64,000 bases of DNA from Rheinheimera salexigens (lineage in GTDB: Bacteria > Pseudomonadota > Gammaproteobacteria > Enterobacterales > Alteromonadaceae), in contig NZ_MKEK01000001.1 of NCBI RefSeq assembly GCF_001752395.1, positions 1,229,044 to 1,293,043 of the forward strand, written 5' to 3'. The notes beneath the pieces were generated by a model. The model did no database searches and was not told where the DNA came from. It saw only the letters and a program-made list of their open reading frames with translations. Of the stretch, positions 28,870 to 38,651 are shown in pieces. The position numbers were made by a program, and so were the translations under genes. How positions within the stretch are numbered: the first letter of the stretch is position 1; each line of letters opens with the position of its first letter.

Positions 28870-29474
28870 TGCCAACTCCGAATAACCAGTTTTATTTTTG
28901 TACTTTCGCTGCTAAGCAGTAAGCGTTTTGGTAAGGATAAGCTGTCTGAAAAAAAGCTTTGATACTCCAGTTGCCAAATGATACCGGTACTATCGGTTAA
29001 GCTAAAGCTAGTCACCCGGCCAAATTCATCTACGTTAATGTGCTGGCTATTGTTGCTTGGTAAGCCACGTAACCATAAAGGCATATCGGCTAATGGCATC
29101 GACCAGCCAGAGAGTTGCCATAATAAACTACTGGTATCAACACCATAATAGGTTTCGCCTCTAAGTTGAATTTGGCTACCGGTTGCATCTTGTTGCAGCT
29201 CAAATAAACTAATGCCCAGAAAATTACTTAAACGGGCGTTATAATACTCAGGCTGTAATTGCTGCCAGTGTAAATTACCACTAATCGCGTCTGCTGCGGT
29301 TTTAATACTTACACTGGCTTGTATGGTAAACTGCTGCATAGCTTGCAATTGTTGCTGTCTAGCACTTGCCGCCAGCGGCTGTTCAGGCAACGGTTTGCTA
29401 TTAAGTGTGCTACATCCTGTTAACCATAGGGCTAGCGCAACAACAAATAACGTGCGATAACAGCGATAAGCCAT
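28866..29474 (-). CDS. lolB: Outer-membrane lipoprotein LolB
   Basis: Receives lipoproteins from LolA and inserts them into the outer membrane. 202 aa from ATG 29474: this gives a 20-residue lipoprotein signal peptide ending in the lipobox LTGC. The frame is open to TTG 29522, which has AGGAGG four bases before it, so a longer start is possible, but the signal peptide would then have an unusual 23-residue head. The mature part fits the LolA/LolB half-barrel (QASVSIKTAADAISGNLHWQQ, FLGISLFEL). Divergent from hemA, as in E. coli. Confidence 0.9.
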   Translation of the reverse strand: MAYRCYRTLFVVALALWLTGCSTLNSKPLPEQPLAASARQQQLQAMQQFTIQASVSIKTAADAISGNLHWQQLQPEYYNARLSNFLGISLFELQQDATGSQIQLRGETYYGVDTSSLLWQLSGWSMPLADMPLWLRGLPSNNSQHINVDEFGRVTSFSLTDSTGIIWQLEYQSFFSDSLSLPKRLLLSSESTKIKLVIRSWQ

Positions 29475-29542
29475 ACTAAAGTCCATCACTGTGCTTTTCT
29501 TAGTTAGGGCTTTTTCGTACAATTCGCCTCCTAATAATTTTG

Positions 29543-30802
29543 ATGATACAGGTGATAGCCATTTTCGCTCTAGGCATTAATCATAAAACGGCACCAGTGG
29601 CGCTGCGTGAGAAAGTTGCGTTTGCACCGGAACAAGTGCCTATGGCCTTGCGCGAACTGACAACAATGACCAGCATTTTAGATGCCGTTGTGTTGTCAAC
29701 CTGCAACCGTACTGAATTATATTTTAGCGGTTCACAGACGCAAGCGGAACAAGTAATTGCATGGTTGGCTAAATTTCACCAACTAGACGCTGCTGAATTA
29801 CAACCTCATCTATATTTGCATCAAGACAATGCCGCAGCGATACATTTAATGCAAGTTGCTTCCGGTCTGGATTCTTTAGTATTGGGTGAGCCGCAAATAT
29901 TTGGTCAAGTCAAACAAGCTTATAATCAAGCCCGAAATGCGGGTACCATTAATCCGCAATTTGAACGTTTATTTCAAAAAACGTTTGCCGTAGCCAAACA
30001 GGTGCGTACCGAAACGGATATAGGTGCTAATGCGGTCTCGGTTGCGTTTGCAGCTGTGAGTTTAGCCAGACAAATATTTGGCAGTTTAAGTAAAGTTAAA
30101 GTATTACTTATTGGCGCCGGCGAAACCATAGAATTAGTTGCCCGTCACTTACAAGAGCATGGCGCAGAGCAATTAACCGTCGCAAATCGTACTTACGAAC
30201 GTGCGGTTAATTTAGCGGAACAATTTAATGCCCAAGCTATTACGTTAGCCCAAGTACCGCCACATTTAGCACAAGCCGACATTGTGATTAGCTCTACCGC
30301 CAGTACTTTACCAATAGTGGGTAAAGGTATGGTCGAGCAGGCCTTAAAAATACGCCGGCATAAACCGATGTTTTTAGTCGACTTGGCAGTGCCGCGGGAT
30401 ATAGAGTCGCAAGTGGCAGATTTAGAAGACGCTTATTTGTACACCGTTGATGATTTACAATCGATCGTGGCGCAAAACATGAATAATCGCCAACAAGCCG
30501 CTGAGCAAGCCAAACAGATGATCGTTATTGGTGCTGATGAATTCGCCCAATGGTTGGCGTTGCAAGGCAATGTTGACTGGGTCAGGGACTACCGTCAAGG
30601 CTGTGAGCAAATACGAGCAGAATTATTAGCCAAAGCTGTTAATCAGCTGGCAACCGGTCAAGATGCTGAAAAGGTTTTGGCTGAATTATCCCATAAACTT
30701 AGTAATCGGCTGATGCACAGCCCGACGAAAGCTATTCGGCAGTTATTGCAGGATCAAGCGCTGAGTCAACAATCATTGATCAACACTTTGTGTGATCTGT
30801 AA
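29543..30802 (+). CDS. hemA: Glutamyl-tRNA reductase
   Basis: First committed step of C5 tetrapyrrole synthesis: NADPH reduction of glutamyl-tRNA(Glu) to glutamate-1-semialdehyde. 419 aa (E. coli 418). ALGINHKTAPVALREKV at the N-terminus, catalytic Cys in VLSTCNRTE (about residue 54), LVLGEPQIFGQVK, and the NADPH-binding GAGETIELVARHL. Start uncertain: ATG 29543 or GTG 29552, neither with a clear ribosome-binding site; the GTG places the Cys closer to its E. coli position. Leads the hemA-prfA-prmC-sirB2-kdsA operon. Confidence 0.95.
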   Translation: MIQVIAIFALGINHKTAPVALREKVAFAPEQVPMALRELTTMTSILDAVVLSTCNRTELYFSGSQTQAEQVIAWLAKFHQLDAAELQPHLYLHQDNAAAIHLMQVASGLDSLVLGEPQIFGQVKQAYNQARNAGTINPQFERLFQKTFAVAKQVRTETDIGANAVSVAFAAVSLARQIFGSLSKVKVLLIGAGETIELVARHLQEHGAEQLTVANRTYERAVNLAEQFNAQAITLAQVPPHLAQADIVISSTASTLPIVGKGMVEQALKIRRHKPMFLVDLAVPRDIESQVADLEDAYLYTVDDLQSIVAQNMNNRQQAAEQAKQMIVIGADEFAQWLALQGNVDWVRDYRQGCEQIRAELLAKAVNQLATGQDAEKVLAELSHKLSNRLMHSPTKAIRQLLQDQALSQQSLINTLCDL

Positions 30803-30817
30803 TCAGGTAAAAAAAGC

Positions 30818-31909
30818 ATGAATGAATCGGTATATCGCAAGCTCGAAGGATTGGTTGAGCGCCATGAAGAACTACAAGCATTATTAAGTGATGCTTCAGT
30901 TATTAGTGATCAAAACCGTTATCGTGAATTTTCTAAAGAATATAGCCAGTTAGAAGACATCATTAAGGCATTTACAGATTATCAGCAAGCTAAGCAAGAT
31001 TTGTTATCCGCAGAGGAAATGCAAAAAGATAGCGATCTGGATATGCGGGAAATGGCGCAAGAAGAATATAAAGATGCCAAGCAACGGATTGAGCAATTAG
31101 AAAGCGATTTACAAATATTATTATTACCAAAAGATCCTAATGATAGCAGTAACTGTTTTATTGAAATTCGTGCGGGTGCGGGTGGTGACGAAGCCGCTAT
31201 TTTTGCTGGTGATGTGTTTCGGATGTACAGCCGCTTTGCTGAAAAGCAACGTTGGAAACTAGAAGTGGTTAGCGCTAACGAAGGTGAGCATGGTGGCTAT
31301 AAAGAAATTATTGCCAGCCTGCAAGGCGAGGGCGCTTATGGTTCGTTAAAATTTGAATCCGGTGGCCATCGCGTGCAGCGTGTGCCAGATACAGAATCAC
31401 AAGGCCGAGTGCATACTTCAGCTTGTACTGTAGCCATTATGCCAGAAGTGCCAGAAAGCGAAGCAATTGAGATTAACCCTGCTGATTTAAAAGTAGACAC
31501 CTTTCGTGCGTCAGGCGCCGGTGGTCAGCACGTTAACCGAACCGATTCGGCTATCCGGATTACCCATTTACCCACGGGTATTGTGGTTGAGTGTCAAGAT
31601 GAACGCTCGCAACATAAAAACCGTGCTCGAGCTATGAGTGTTTTGCAGTCGCGTATTCAAGCAGCCGAAGATGAAAGACGTCGCTTAGCCGAAGAATCGA
31701 CCCGACGCTCATTAGTCGGCAGTGGCGATCGCTCAGAGCGCATTCGGACGTATAACTTCCCGCAAGGCCGTTTAACTGATCATCGCATTAACTTAACCAT
31801 TTATCGGTTATTAGATGTGATGGAAGGTGATTTAAACCAAGTAATAGAACCGCTAAAACAAGAGCATCAAGCTGATTTGTTAGCCGCATTAGCAGAAGAG
31901 AATCGCTAA
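30818..31909 (+). CDS. prfA: Peptide chain release factor 1
   Basis: Terminates translation at UAA and UAG. 363 aa (E. coli 360). The GGQ motif is in [17 protein letters not shown] near residue 235 and will be N5-methylated by PrmC, encoded next. The codon-recognition tripeptide, PAT or PVT in most RF1 proteins, reads PDT here ([14 protein letters not shown]). A 15-base duplication covers the stop codon. AGG ribosome-binding site before ATG 30818. Confidence 0.97.
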   Translation: MNESVYRKLEGLVERHEELQALLSDASVISDQNRYREFSKEYSQLEDIIKAFTDYQQAKQDLLSAEEMQKDSDLDMREMAQEEYKDAKQRIEQLESDLQILLLPKDPNDSSNCFIEIRAGAGGDEAAIFAGDVFRMYSRFAEKQRWKLEVVSANEGEHGGYKEIIASLQGEGAYGSLKFESGGHRVQRVPDTESQGRVHTSACTVAIMPEVPESEAIEINPADLKVDTFRASGAGGQHVNRTDSAIRITHLPTGIVVECQDERSQHKNRARAMSVLQSRIQAAEDERRRLAEESTRRSLVGSGDRSERIRTYNFPQGRLTDHRINLTIYRLLDVMEGDLNQVIEPLKQEHQADLLAALAEENR

Positions 31910-31930
31910 GTGGATAATCGCTAAGTGATA
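31901..31930. repeat. 15-bp tandem duplication over the prfA stop codon
   Basis: AATCGCTAAGTGGAT (31901-31915) is followed by AATCGCTAAGTGATA (31916-31930), differing only at the end. The prfA TAA lies in the first unit. It looks like a slippage or duplication event that lengthened the prfA-prmC spacer. Confidence 0.85.
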
Positions 31931-31941
31931 GTGATCAGAGC

Positions 31942-32802
31942 ATGAGCCTAACTCCAAACCAAAGCCAAAACATCAGTATAAGGCAATGGCAGCAACAGGC
32001 GAGAGCGGCATTAGCCAATGTCAGCCCAACAGCTGATATTGAAGCTAGGCTCTGTTTATGCCACGTACTCCACGTTAAACCAAGCTACTTATATAGCGAA
32101 GCGGAGCAATTACTTAGCACTGATCAATTACAGCAACTCAGCCGCTTGCTTGAACAACGCAGTAGTGGCCAACCTTTGGCTTACTTATTTGGTTATTGGC
32201 ACTTTTACGATTTACAGCTAGAAGTAGCGCCTTGTACGTTAATCCCAAGACCCGACACTGAATGCTTAGTTGAGCAAGCGCTAAGCTTGCCGTTACCCAA
32301 AACAGCGAAAGTATTGGATTTAGGCACAGGTACGGGGGCTATTGCTTTAGCCTTAGCTAAAAACAAACCGCATTGGCAAGTTACGGCAGTTGATTATGTA
32401 CAAGATGCAGTAGCCCTTGCTAAGCGTAATCAGCAGCAATTACAGCTAACCAATTGTCAGGTGTTAGAAAGCAATTGGTTTAGCGCCTTAAAAGCAAAGC
32501 AGTTTGATTTAATTGTTAGCAATCCCCCTTATATCGACAGCAGCGATGAGCATTTAGCAGCACTAGCCTTTGAACCCATAACAGCTTTAACTTCAGCTGA
32601 GCATGGATTAGCAGATATTCGCTATATTATTCAACAGGCTCCACAGTATTTAACCACTAATGGTTGGTTATGGTTAGAACATGGTTATAATCAAGCCGAA
32701 GCAGTACAAAGCTTATTACAACAACAAGGTTTTACTCAAGTTGAGTCTAAACAAGATTATGGCGCTAATTGGCGTATAACCGGCGGGTGTTGGCTCAATT
32801 AA
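31942..32802 (+). CDS. prmC: Release factor glutamine methyltransferase PrmC
   Basis: Methylates the GGQ glutamine of RF1 and RF2 (formerly HemK). 286 aa (E. coli 277). Helical N-terminal domain (about residues 10-85), then the SAM-binding VLDLGTGTGAIALALA and the substrate motif NPPYIDS. Directly after its target prfA, with a 32-base spacer. The Shine-Dalgarno is weak (CAGAG). Confidence 0.96.
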   Translation: MSLTPNQSQNISIRQWQQQARAALANVSPTADIEARLCLCHVLHVKPSYLYSEAEQLLSTDQLQQLSRLLEQRSSGQPLAYLFGYWHFYDLQLEVAPCTLIPRPDTECLVEQALSLPLPKTAKVLDLGTGTGAIALALAKNKPHWQVTAVDYVQDAVALAKRNQQQLQLTNCQVLESNWFSALKAKQFDLIVSNPPYIDSSDEHLAALAFEPITALTSAEHGLADIRYIIQQAPQYLTTNGWLWLEHGYNQAEAVQSLLQQQGFTQVESKQDYGANWRITGGCWLN

Positions 32803-32884
32803 TTACAATTAAGCCTAATTGTAATTAATTTCTAACTGCTAAGTTAGGCTATTCCGTTATATTTTATCAAAAGGATAATCATCA

Positions 32885-33265
32885 ATGTATATGGCGTTTA
32901 AACATACTCACTTATTGTTAGTGTTTGTTAGTGTTAGTTTTTTATTAGTCCGTTTTGTTATGAGCTTAAAATCAGCGCCGCTGTTGCAGCGTAAGTTTTT
33001 TAAAATTGCGCCACATGTCATCGATACCTTTTTATTGTTATCGGCAGTTGGCTTAATGCTGGTTTTAAAGCAATACCCGTTCGTTAATCCGTGGCTTACT
33101 GAGAAGTTATTTGCTGTTATTGCTTATATAATTTTGGGCGTTATGGCATTTAAAGGTCGCACTATAGCAATTCGCTGGTTTTGTTTATTAGGTGCCTTGG
33201 GTTGGTTAGCCTTAGCTATCCGGGTTGCTATTACTAAGCAGCCAGTATTTATTAGCATGTTTTAA
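32885..33265 (+). CDS. SirB2/YchQ family membrane protein
   Basis: 126 aa with four predicted transmembrane helices (about residues 7-26, 42-62, 73-90, 97-116). Matches the SirB2 (YchQ) family by the N-terminal FKHTHLLLVF, the mid-protein P-H-V-I-D-T-F-L-L and the late G-R-T motif; function unknown despite its name (invasion regulator). In E. coli sirB2 is followed by sirB1 (ychA) and kdsA; here sirB1 is absent and kdsA follows at once. AAGGA ribosome-binding site. Confidence 0.85.
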   Translation: MYMAFKHTHLLLVFVSVSFLLVRFVMSLKSAPLLQRKFFKIAPHVIDTFLLLSAVGLMLVLKQYPFVNPWLTEKLFAVIAYIILGVMAFKGRTIAIRWFCLLGALGWLALAIRVAITKQPVFISMF

Positions 33266-33301
33266 TCAAGCCTGGTTTTCAACAGACTCTGATAAAAGTG
33301 A

Positions 33302-34174
<873 letters not shown>

Positions 34175-34181
34175 TAATATC

Positions 34182-34208
34182 AAGGGGAGCAGTTAACTGC
34201 TTCCCCTT
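34182..34208. terminator. Hairpin after kdsA
   Basis: AAGGGG-AGCAG / CTGCT-T-CCCCTT with a TTAA loop and one bulged T: an 11-bp stem at the end of the hemA-kdsA operon, facing the convergent DUF3718-like gene. Short T-run only. Confidence 0.65.
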
Positions 34209-34252
34209 AATCTAATAATGATTGGCTCAGAGCTTAAGACAACAAGTTGTTA

Positions 34253-34594
34253 TTAGTTCGCTGGTGGGGCGGTTACATCTTGAATAATTACCCGACCTTT
34301 AATCCGATCTGCATAAGGTTTTAGCATAGAGCTAACTCTATATGCTTGATTAAATTCAGCAAAAGCCATTAAGCGTTTACCATTACACATGACTTTTTCT
34401 ACCGCATTTTGTTTGCTAATACGGTGAGAGCGTAATGTTTTATGTAAACCAACTCGATCATCTTGGGCTGCTTCGCTACAAACCTGAACTAATGCAGTAT
34501 GAATATAGCTATTTGGTTCATAGTCTTGGCTAAATGCGGGTACTGCGAAAGTTGCACTCGCCAGAGAGATTGTGAAAATAAGTGCGGTTTTCAT
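34253..34594 (-). CDS. Small exported protein, DUF3718-like
   Basis: 113 aa. Signal peptide (MKTALIFTISLASATFAVPAFS, cleavage after about residue 22). The mature part has two cysteines (VQVCSEAA and VMCNGKRLMAFA) probably forming a disulfide; the C-N-G-x-x-L-x-x-F-A pattern recalls the DUF3718 family of Alteromonadales. No known function. Transcribed alone, convergent with kdsA; the 141-base gap to the LytTR gene shows no other signal I can name. Confidence 0.7.
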   Translation of the reverse strand: MKTALIFTISLASATFAVPAFSQDYEPNSYIHTALVQVCSEAAQDDRVGLHKTLRSHRISKQNAVEKVMCNGKRLMAFAEFNQAYRVSSMLKPYADRIKGRVIIQDVTAPPAN

Positions 34595-34735
34595 TGTTCT
34601 ATCCTCTGCGTTTTATGGCGTTTGCCACGAAGAGAGTCTGGCAGTACCTAAGCTTTTTTTCTGCCTAATTGGGGTAAGCGGGTTAGACGTTGTTACTAAG
34701 TGACGAGCCGATGTTAACTAGGGATAAGCGGATGA

Positions 34736-35476
34736 TTATTGCGCTAACAGTGTTGTTAGTTGTTGGCTCCAGTTAGTTTTATAGCGACGAGAGGCATGAA
34801 CTTGTTGGCCATTACTTAAGATAAATTGATAATCATTATTATGCGGTTGCAGCTTATGCACATGGTGTAAGTTAAGTAATATCGACCGATGTACTTGAAC
34901 AAATTGCTCAGGTAAACGTAGCAATAGTTCTTTTAAGGTCTCGCGGATCACCATAGTTTCGTTAAGGGTATGAATACACATATAATTACCGGCAGCTTCT
35001 ATCATTAATATTTCTACATCCTCCAGCAGTAGTACCGTGGCACCGGTTTTAAAGCTTAACTTAGTGCTAACGGATTGCTGGCCAAAATGTACCGGTTTAT
35101 TTAAAGCTGTGCAGGCATTGACCAAGCTTTGCGCTAGGCGCTGGCGTGAGACTGGCTTTAATAGATAGTCAAAAGCAAAGTGTTCAAAAGCGGCAAAAGC
35201 AAACTTATCATAGGCTGTAACCAAAATAAAAAGCGGCCGACTCATCGAGCATGACTTATTGGTTTTTTTAAGGATATCAATGCCTTTTATGCCAGGCATC
35301 TGAATATCAAGAAACACCAGATCAATATCAGGTGTTTGCTGGATGCAGCTTAGCGTGTCATCGCCATTATCAAAACAGCCAATAATAACTAAGTTAGGAT
35401 AGGTGGCGAGCTTGGCTTTTAAGTTACTGATAGCCAGCGGCTCATCGTCAGCAATAATAACTTTAAGCGCTGTCAT
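34736..35476 (-). CDS. LytTR-family response regulator
   Basis: 246 aa. Receiver domain (about residues 4-120) with the acidic pair ADDEP, phospho-acceptor Asp in LVFLDIQMPG (about residue 56) and Lys in YLLKPV; then a LytTR DNA-binding domain (about 145-245) with FVQVHRSILLNLHHV. Family members bind direct-repeat promoters. GGGAG lies seven bases before the ATG, which overlaps the upstream kinase gene by 14 bases, so regulator and kinase are coupled. Target unknown; the neighbouring genes give no clear hint. Confidence 0.9.
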   Translation of the reverse strand: MTALKVIIADDEPLAISNLKAKLATYPNLVIIGCFDNGDDTLSCIQQTPDIDLVFLDIQMPGIKGIDILKKTNKSCSMSRPLFILVTAYDKFAFAAFEHFAFDYLLKPVSRQRLAQSLVNACTALNKPVHFGQQSVSTKLSFKTGATVLLLEDVEILMIEAAGNYMCIHTLNETMVIRETLKELLLRLPEQFVQVHRSILLNLHHVHKLQPHNNDYQFILSNGQQVHASRRYKTNWSQQLTTLLAQ

Positions 35477-36539
35477 CTAAAGGCTCCCTGGGTAAAGTAA
35501 TCTGGCTAAAAAAGCCGTTATCACTATTGGCTAAGAGCAAGTTTGCTCTAGTGCCAAATAATAATTCTAGGCGCTGGGCTAAATTAAGTAAATTGGTTGG
35601 GTACTGCTGTTGTGGCCATTTATCCTCAGCGCTGGCACTGGGTTGTGCCAAGCATATCGTTAATGTGGACTGAGTTAACTCGATACTGATGTTAAGCTCA
35701 ATTTTACCCGCTCGTTCTGCCACACTATATTGGATGGCATTTTCTGCTAAAGGGTGCAATAACAACGGCGGGATCCGCACTTTCACTATGTGTTGCGGAA
35801 TTTGCCAATCTAGGTGTAAGCGCTGGCCAAAACGGACTTGTTGAATTGCCATATAAGCGTATAACGCATCCAATTCTTGTTGTAACGGGATAAACTGATC
35901 ATGTTGGTTAGTTAATGAATGGCGTAAATAAGTAGATAAATGGCCAATTAATTGTTCTGCTGCTGCACCATTATGTTCGATGATTAGCGTGTTAAGCGCA
36001 TTTAAGGTATTAAACATAAAGTGCGGATTAAGTTGATAACGTAATACTTTTAGTTGAGCTTGTCGGGCTTTTTTGATTAGCCGTTGTTGTTGTAACAGAC
36101 CAGATAAATGTAATTGATTGGCTTTTATTAACATAAATACCGCTAACCAACCGGCTATAGGTAACAGCACTAACATAAAAGCAGTCGCGTATTTTAGGAT
36201 CGAGTCAACATCATTTAAAGCGGTAGTGGCATAGCTCATTACCAGCGACTGGCGTAACACCACCAGCACGCAACAAAGCGGGATCAACACTAAAAGTAGC
36301 CGCTGTAATTGGTTGAATAACGGCCGTTGACTTTTAAGCTCATGCTGCGCCAGCATACCGGTAACAATAATATTAATCAGGGTAATTAGGCTATAAATCC
36401 ACAAATAGGGCCAGGCCGATTCGTCTTGCAGTGGCACTAGAATAGTAAGATGAGTATATTTAACCAGCAAATAACTTAACCAATACAACAAATGCCAGTA
36501 ACCGAAATGGATCCGTGGTTGTAACTTAGCTTGCTGCAT
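35463..36539 (-). CDS. LytS-type sensor histidine kinase with degenerate ATP lid
   Basis: 358 aa from ATG 36539, five bases after the upstream kinase's stop codon begins to be read through (TAA-TA-ATG) and with AGGA nine bases before; longer TTG or ATG starts overlap that gene. Four hydrophobic helices in the first 165 residues, then the His_kinase signature RYQLNPHFMFNTLNALNTL and an N box (HPLAENAIQYSVAE). Where the DxGxG G1 box should be, the sequence reads LAQPSASAEDKWPQQQYP, so ATP binding may be impaired. Middle gene of a kinase-kinase-regulator operon. Confidence 0.85.
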   Translation of the reverse strand: MQQAKLQPRIHFGYWHLLYWLSYLLVKYTHLTILVPLQDESAWPYLWIYSLITLINIIVTGMLAQHELKSQRPLFNQLQRLLLVLIPLCCVLVVLRQSLVMSYATTALNDVDSILKYATAFMLVLLPIAGWLAVFMLIKANQLHLSGLLQQQRLIKKARQAQLKVLRYQLNPHFMFNTLNALNTLIIEHNGAAAEQLIGHLSTYLRHSLTNQHDQFIPLQQELDALYAYMAIQQVRFGQRLHLDWQIPQHIVKVRIPPLLLHPLAENAIQYSVAERAGKIELNISIELTQSTLTICLAQPSASAEDKWPQQQYPTNLLNLAQRLELLFGTRANLLLANSDNGFFSQITLPREPLDDSA

Positions 36540-36541
36540 TA

Positions 36542-37591
36542 TTATCGGTCCTGCCATGGCAGACAAATATCTACGGTATAGCCTTGAGCTGAGGCTGACG
36601 TTTGTAGTTGAGCAGCTGCGCCAAAATGCTGCAATAACCGATTGCGGATATTATTCAAGCCAACACCGGCGCCGCTGTTATTGTTAGCTAAAGCCTCGCC
36701 AGGACCGTCATCGGCAATTTTTAGATGTAAGTTATGTTGCTGGCGTTGAGCACTTATAGTAATAGTTGCACCTTGCTTACTATTAGCAACCGCATATTTA
36801 ATGGCGTTTTCAATGATGGGTTGTAGCAATAAAGCCGGAATATGTTGCTGTTTTAATTTATTATCAATGCACCAGTTTACTTTTAACTTATTGCCAAAGC
36901 GGGTTTTTTGCAGTTGTAGATAGGCATTAATCGCGGCGAGTTCATCAGCTAAAGACACTAGGCTGTCTGCAGACTTACTTAGCGAGTAACGTAAAAAACT
37001 GGCGAGCTGTTCGGACATAATTTCGGCATCAGCATAGCGTTTAGCTTCTAGTAGCGCACAGAGTGAATTTAAGGCATTAAAGGTAAAGTGCGGATTAAAT
37101 TGATGACTTAAAGCTTGCAGCTCAAGTTGTTGTATTTTATGGCTTAATCTATTGCTTTCAGCTAAGTTTATTCGTTGTTGTCGATGCTCTAGCATAGTTA
37201 AATAACAAGCGGTCCAAACAAAGAAGGCTAATACGGCGGTATCAAGATTACTGATTAACATCCGCAAATTAATATCTTCCTGCTCCCAAAGTAACATCCA
37301 CATGGCATTTTCTGCAGGAATATATAACGCTGCAACAACGGCAACGGCGCTTAATAGCCGCCAACTGCTAAAACGATGAGGTTGCAGGCGGCGATATGAC
37401 CACATCACTAGTATTGCTGTTAACAACATAGCAAACAGCTCACTGGCTAATAACATGGGTAAATAGCGCCAGTTAAAAGCTTTATCGTATAAGGCATTAG
37501 CGTGCCATGAGCTAATGACGCCCATCATAAAAATAGCTAACCAGTAATAGGCATTAAAGCATAATAATTGCCTGAGATTGACCAATGGCAT
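36542..37591 (-). CDS. LytS-type sensor histidine kinase
   Basis: 349 aa. Four hydrophobic helices (about residues 12-30, 42-64, 78-100, 110-130), a short coiled coil, then LSHQFNPHFTFNALNSL with the phospho-accepting histidine, N box PIIENAIKYAVANS and an intact G1 box ADDGPGE with GAGVGLNNIRNRL. AGGAG ribosome-binding site. First gene of a three-gene leftward operon with a second kinase and a LytTR regulator; the sensor has no recognised ligand domain, so the signal is probably membrane-borne. Confidence 0.88.
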   Translation of the reverse strand: MPLVNLRQLLCFNAYYWLAIFMMGVISSWHANALYDKAFNWRYLPMLLASELFAMLLTAILVMWSYRRLQPHRFSSWRLLSAVAVVAALYIPAENAMWMLLWEQEDINLRMLISNLDTAVLAFFVWTACYLTMLEHRQQRINLAESNRLSHKIQQLELQALSHQFNPHFTFNALNSLCALLEAKRYADAEIMSEQLASFLRYSLSKSADSLVSLADELAAINAYLQLQKTRFGNKLKVNWCIDNKLKQQHIPALLLQPIIENAIKYAVANSKQGATITISAQRQQHNLHLKIADDGPGEALANNNSGAGVGLNNIRNRLLQHFGAAAQLQTSASAQGYTVDICLPWQDR

Positions 37592-37700
37592 AACAAGCTC
37601 CTGTACGAAGGAGCTTTAAGTATAAGCCAAAGCAGTCATTCTGCTGATATTGTCAGGGCTTATAATGAATTAATTAAGCTGAACGATAGCTTAGATAAGG

Positions 37701-38393
37701 TTAATTTGTCGTTAAATTGAGATGGGGTTTGCCAATAATATAAGCGCGGCGAAATTCGTTAAAGTAATGGCTTAACGCCATTGCTGCCGCGTTATCTTGC
37801 GCTAACTTTAATACTTCTATCGCCACTTCTGCAGTACAGAGTTGATGTAAATGCGCGGCCTCGCGTAACTGATAACTTGATGCTTGCTCTGGTTGAATAC
37901 CCAACACGGGCAGCGTTGCTAAGTAAGGGCTTTTAAACATTTTCTTCGCTTCGCGCCAAGTGCCATCGAGCATTATAAATAATGGGATTTTACTATTATC
38001 CGTATTAGCGACTTGTAACGGAGAATCAATGCAGCGCTCAGCCTCAGCATATTGCTGTGGGAACACGATTATAGGCGCATATTTCTCATTAGCTAATAAC
38101 GCTAGCATATCAATATCAGGCTTTGTTCTATCCCAAACAAAAGCATGATTATCAGCAATAACATCGGCAATAATACGGCCGGTATTACTGGGTTTATAGC
38201 ACTCACCGGTATACATAATAAAACAAAAAGCACTATGGCTGGCGACATCTGGTTTGGCGTCACAAATACAGGCTGAGCTTGGCAGTAAACACTGCTCGCA
38301 GCGTACTACTTTACTGCCCCTAGCATTGAAAACCCGAGTCGATAAAACCAATTGCTGATTACGCAGAGTTAAAACAGAATTGTTATGTGGCAT
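37701..38393 (-). CDS. DTW-domain tRNA-uridine aminocarboxypropyltransferase
   Basis: 230 aa, TapT/YfiP-like. DTW-domain enzymes transfer the 3-amino-3-carboxypropyl group of SAM to uridine of tRNA (acp3U47 in E. coli). N-terminal zinc-type cysteines RCEQCLLPSSACIC (about residues 31-44), then the signature LDGTWREAKKMF (about 140-151), and late L-R-E-A followed by H-x-L-C-T-A-E. Homology to TapT rather than the paralogous TuaA-type is a guess. No clear ribosome-binding site at ATG 38393. Stands alone. Confidence 0.85.
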   Translation of the reverse strand: MPHNNSVLTLRNQQLVLSTRVFNARGSKVVRCEQCLLPSSACICDAKPDVASHSAFCFIMYTGECYKPSNTGRIIADVIADNHAFVWDRTKPDIDMLALLANEKYAPIIVFPQQYAEAERCIDSPLQVANTDNSKIPLFIMLDGTWREAKKMFKSPYLATLPVLGIQPEQASSYQLREAAHLHQLCTAEVAIEVLKLAQDNAAAMALSHYFNEFRRAYIIGKPHLNLTTN

Positions 38394-38509
38394 GGATGTA
38401 TGAGCACTTAATTAACATAGATAGATAACCTAGAATGACGATATAAATATACCACACAGCAAGTTCAGCCGAGAATATAACACTGGCTATTTTAGCGTTG
38501 AGTAGTAGT

Positions 38510-38542
38510 AAACTACAACCTAACTACAACCAAACTGCAACC
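38510..38542. repeat. Three 11-bp tandem repeats
   Basis: AAACTACAACC, TAACTACAACC and AAACTGCAACC in direct succession, followed by AAACGG. In the 258-base divergent gap between the tapT-like gene and the pseudouridine synthase; no coding sequence there. Confidence 0.8.
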
Positions 38543-38651
38543 AAACGGATATATAACAGTAGATAAAACCATATAAGCCTATATAACATAAGCTTTGTGT
38601 TAGGCTTAGGCCGAAATTATTCAGTACTAAATTTTACTAAAGGGTGTCAAC

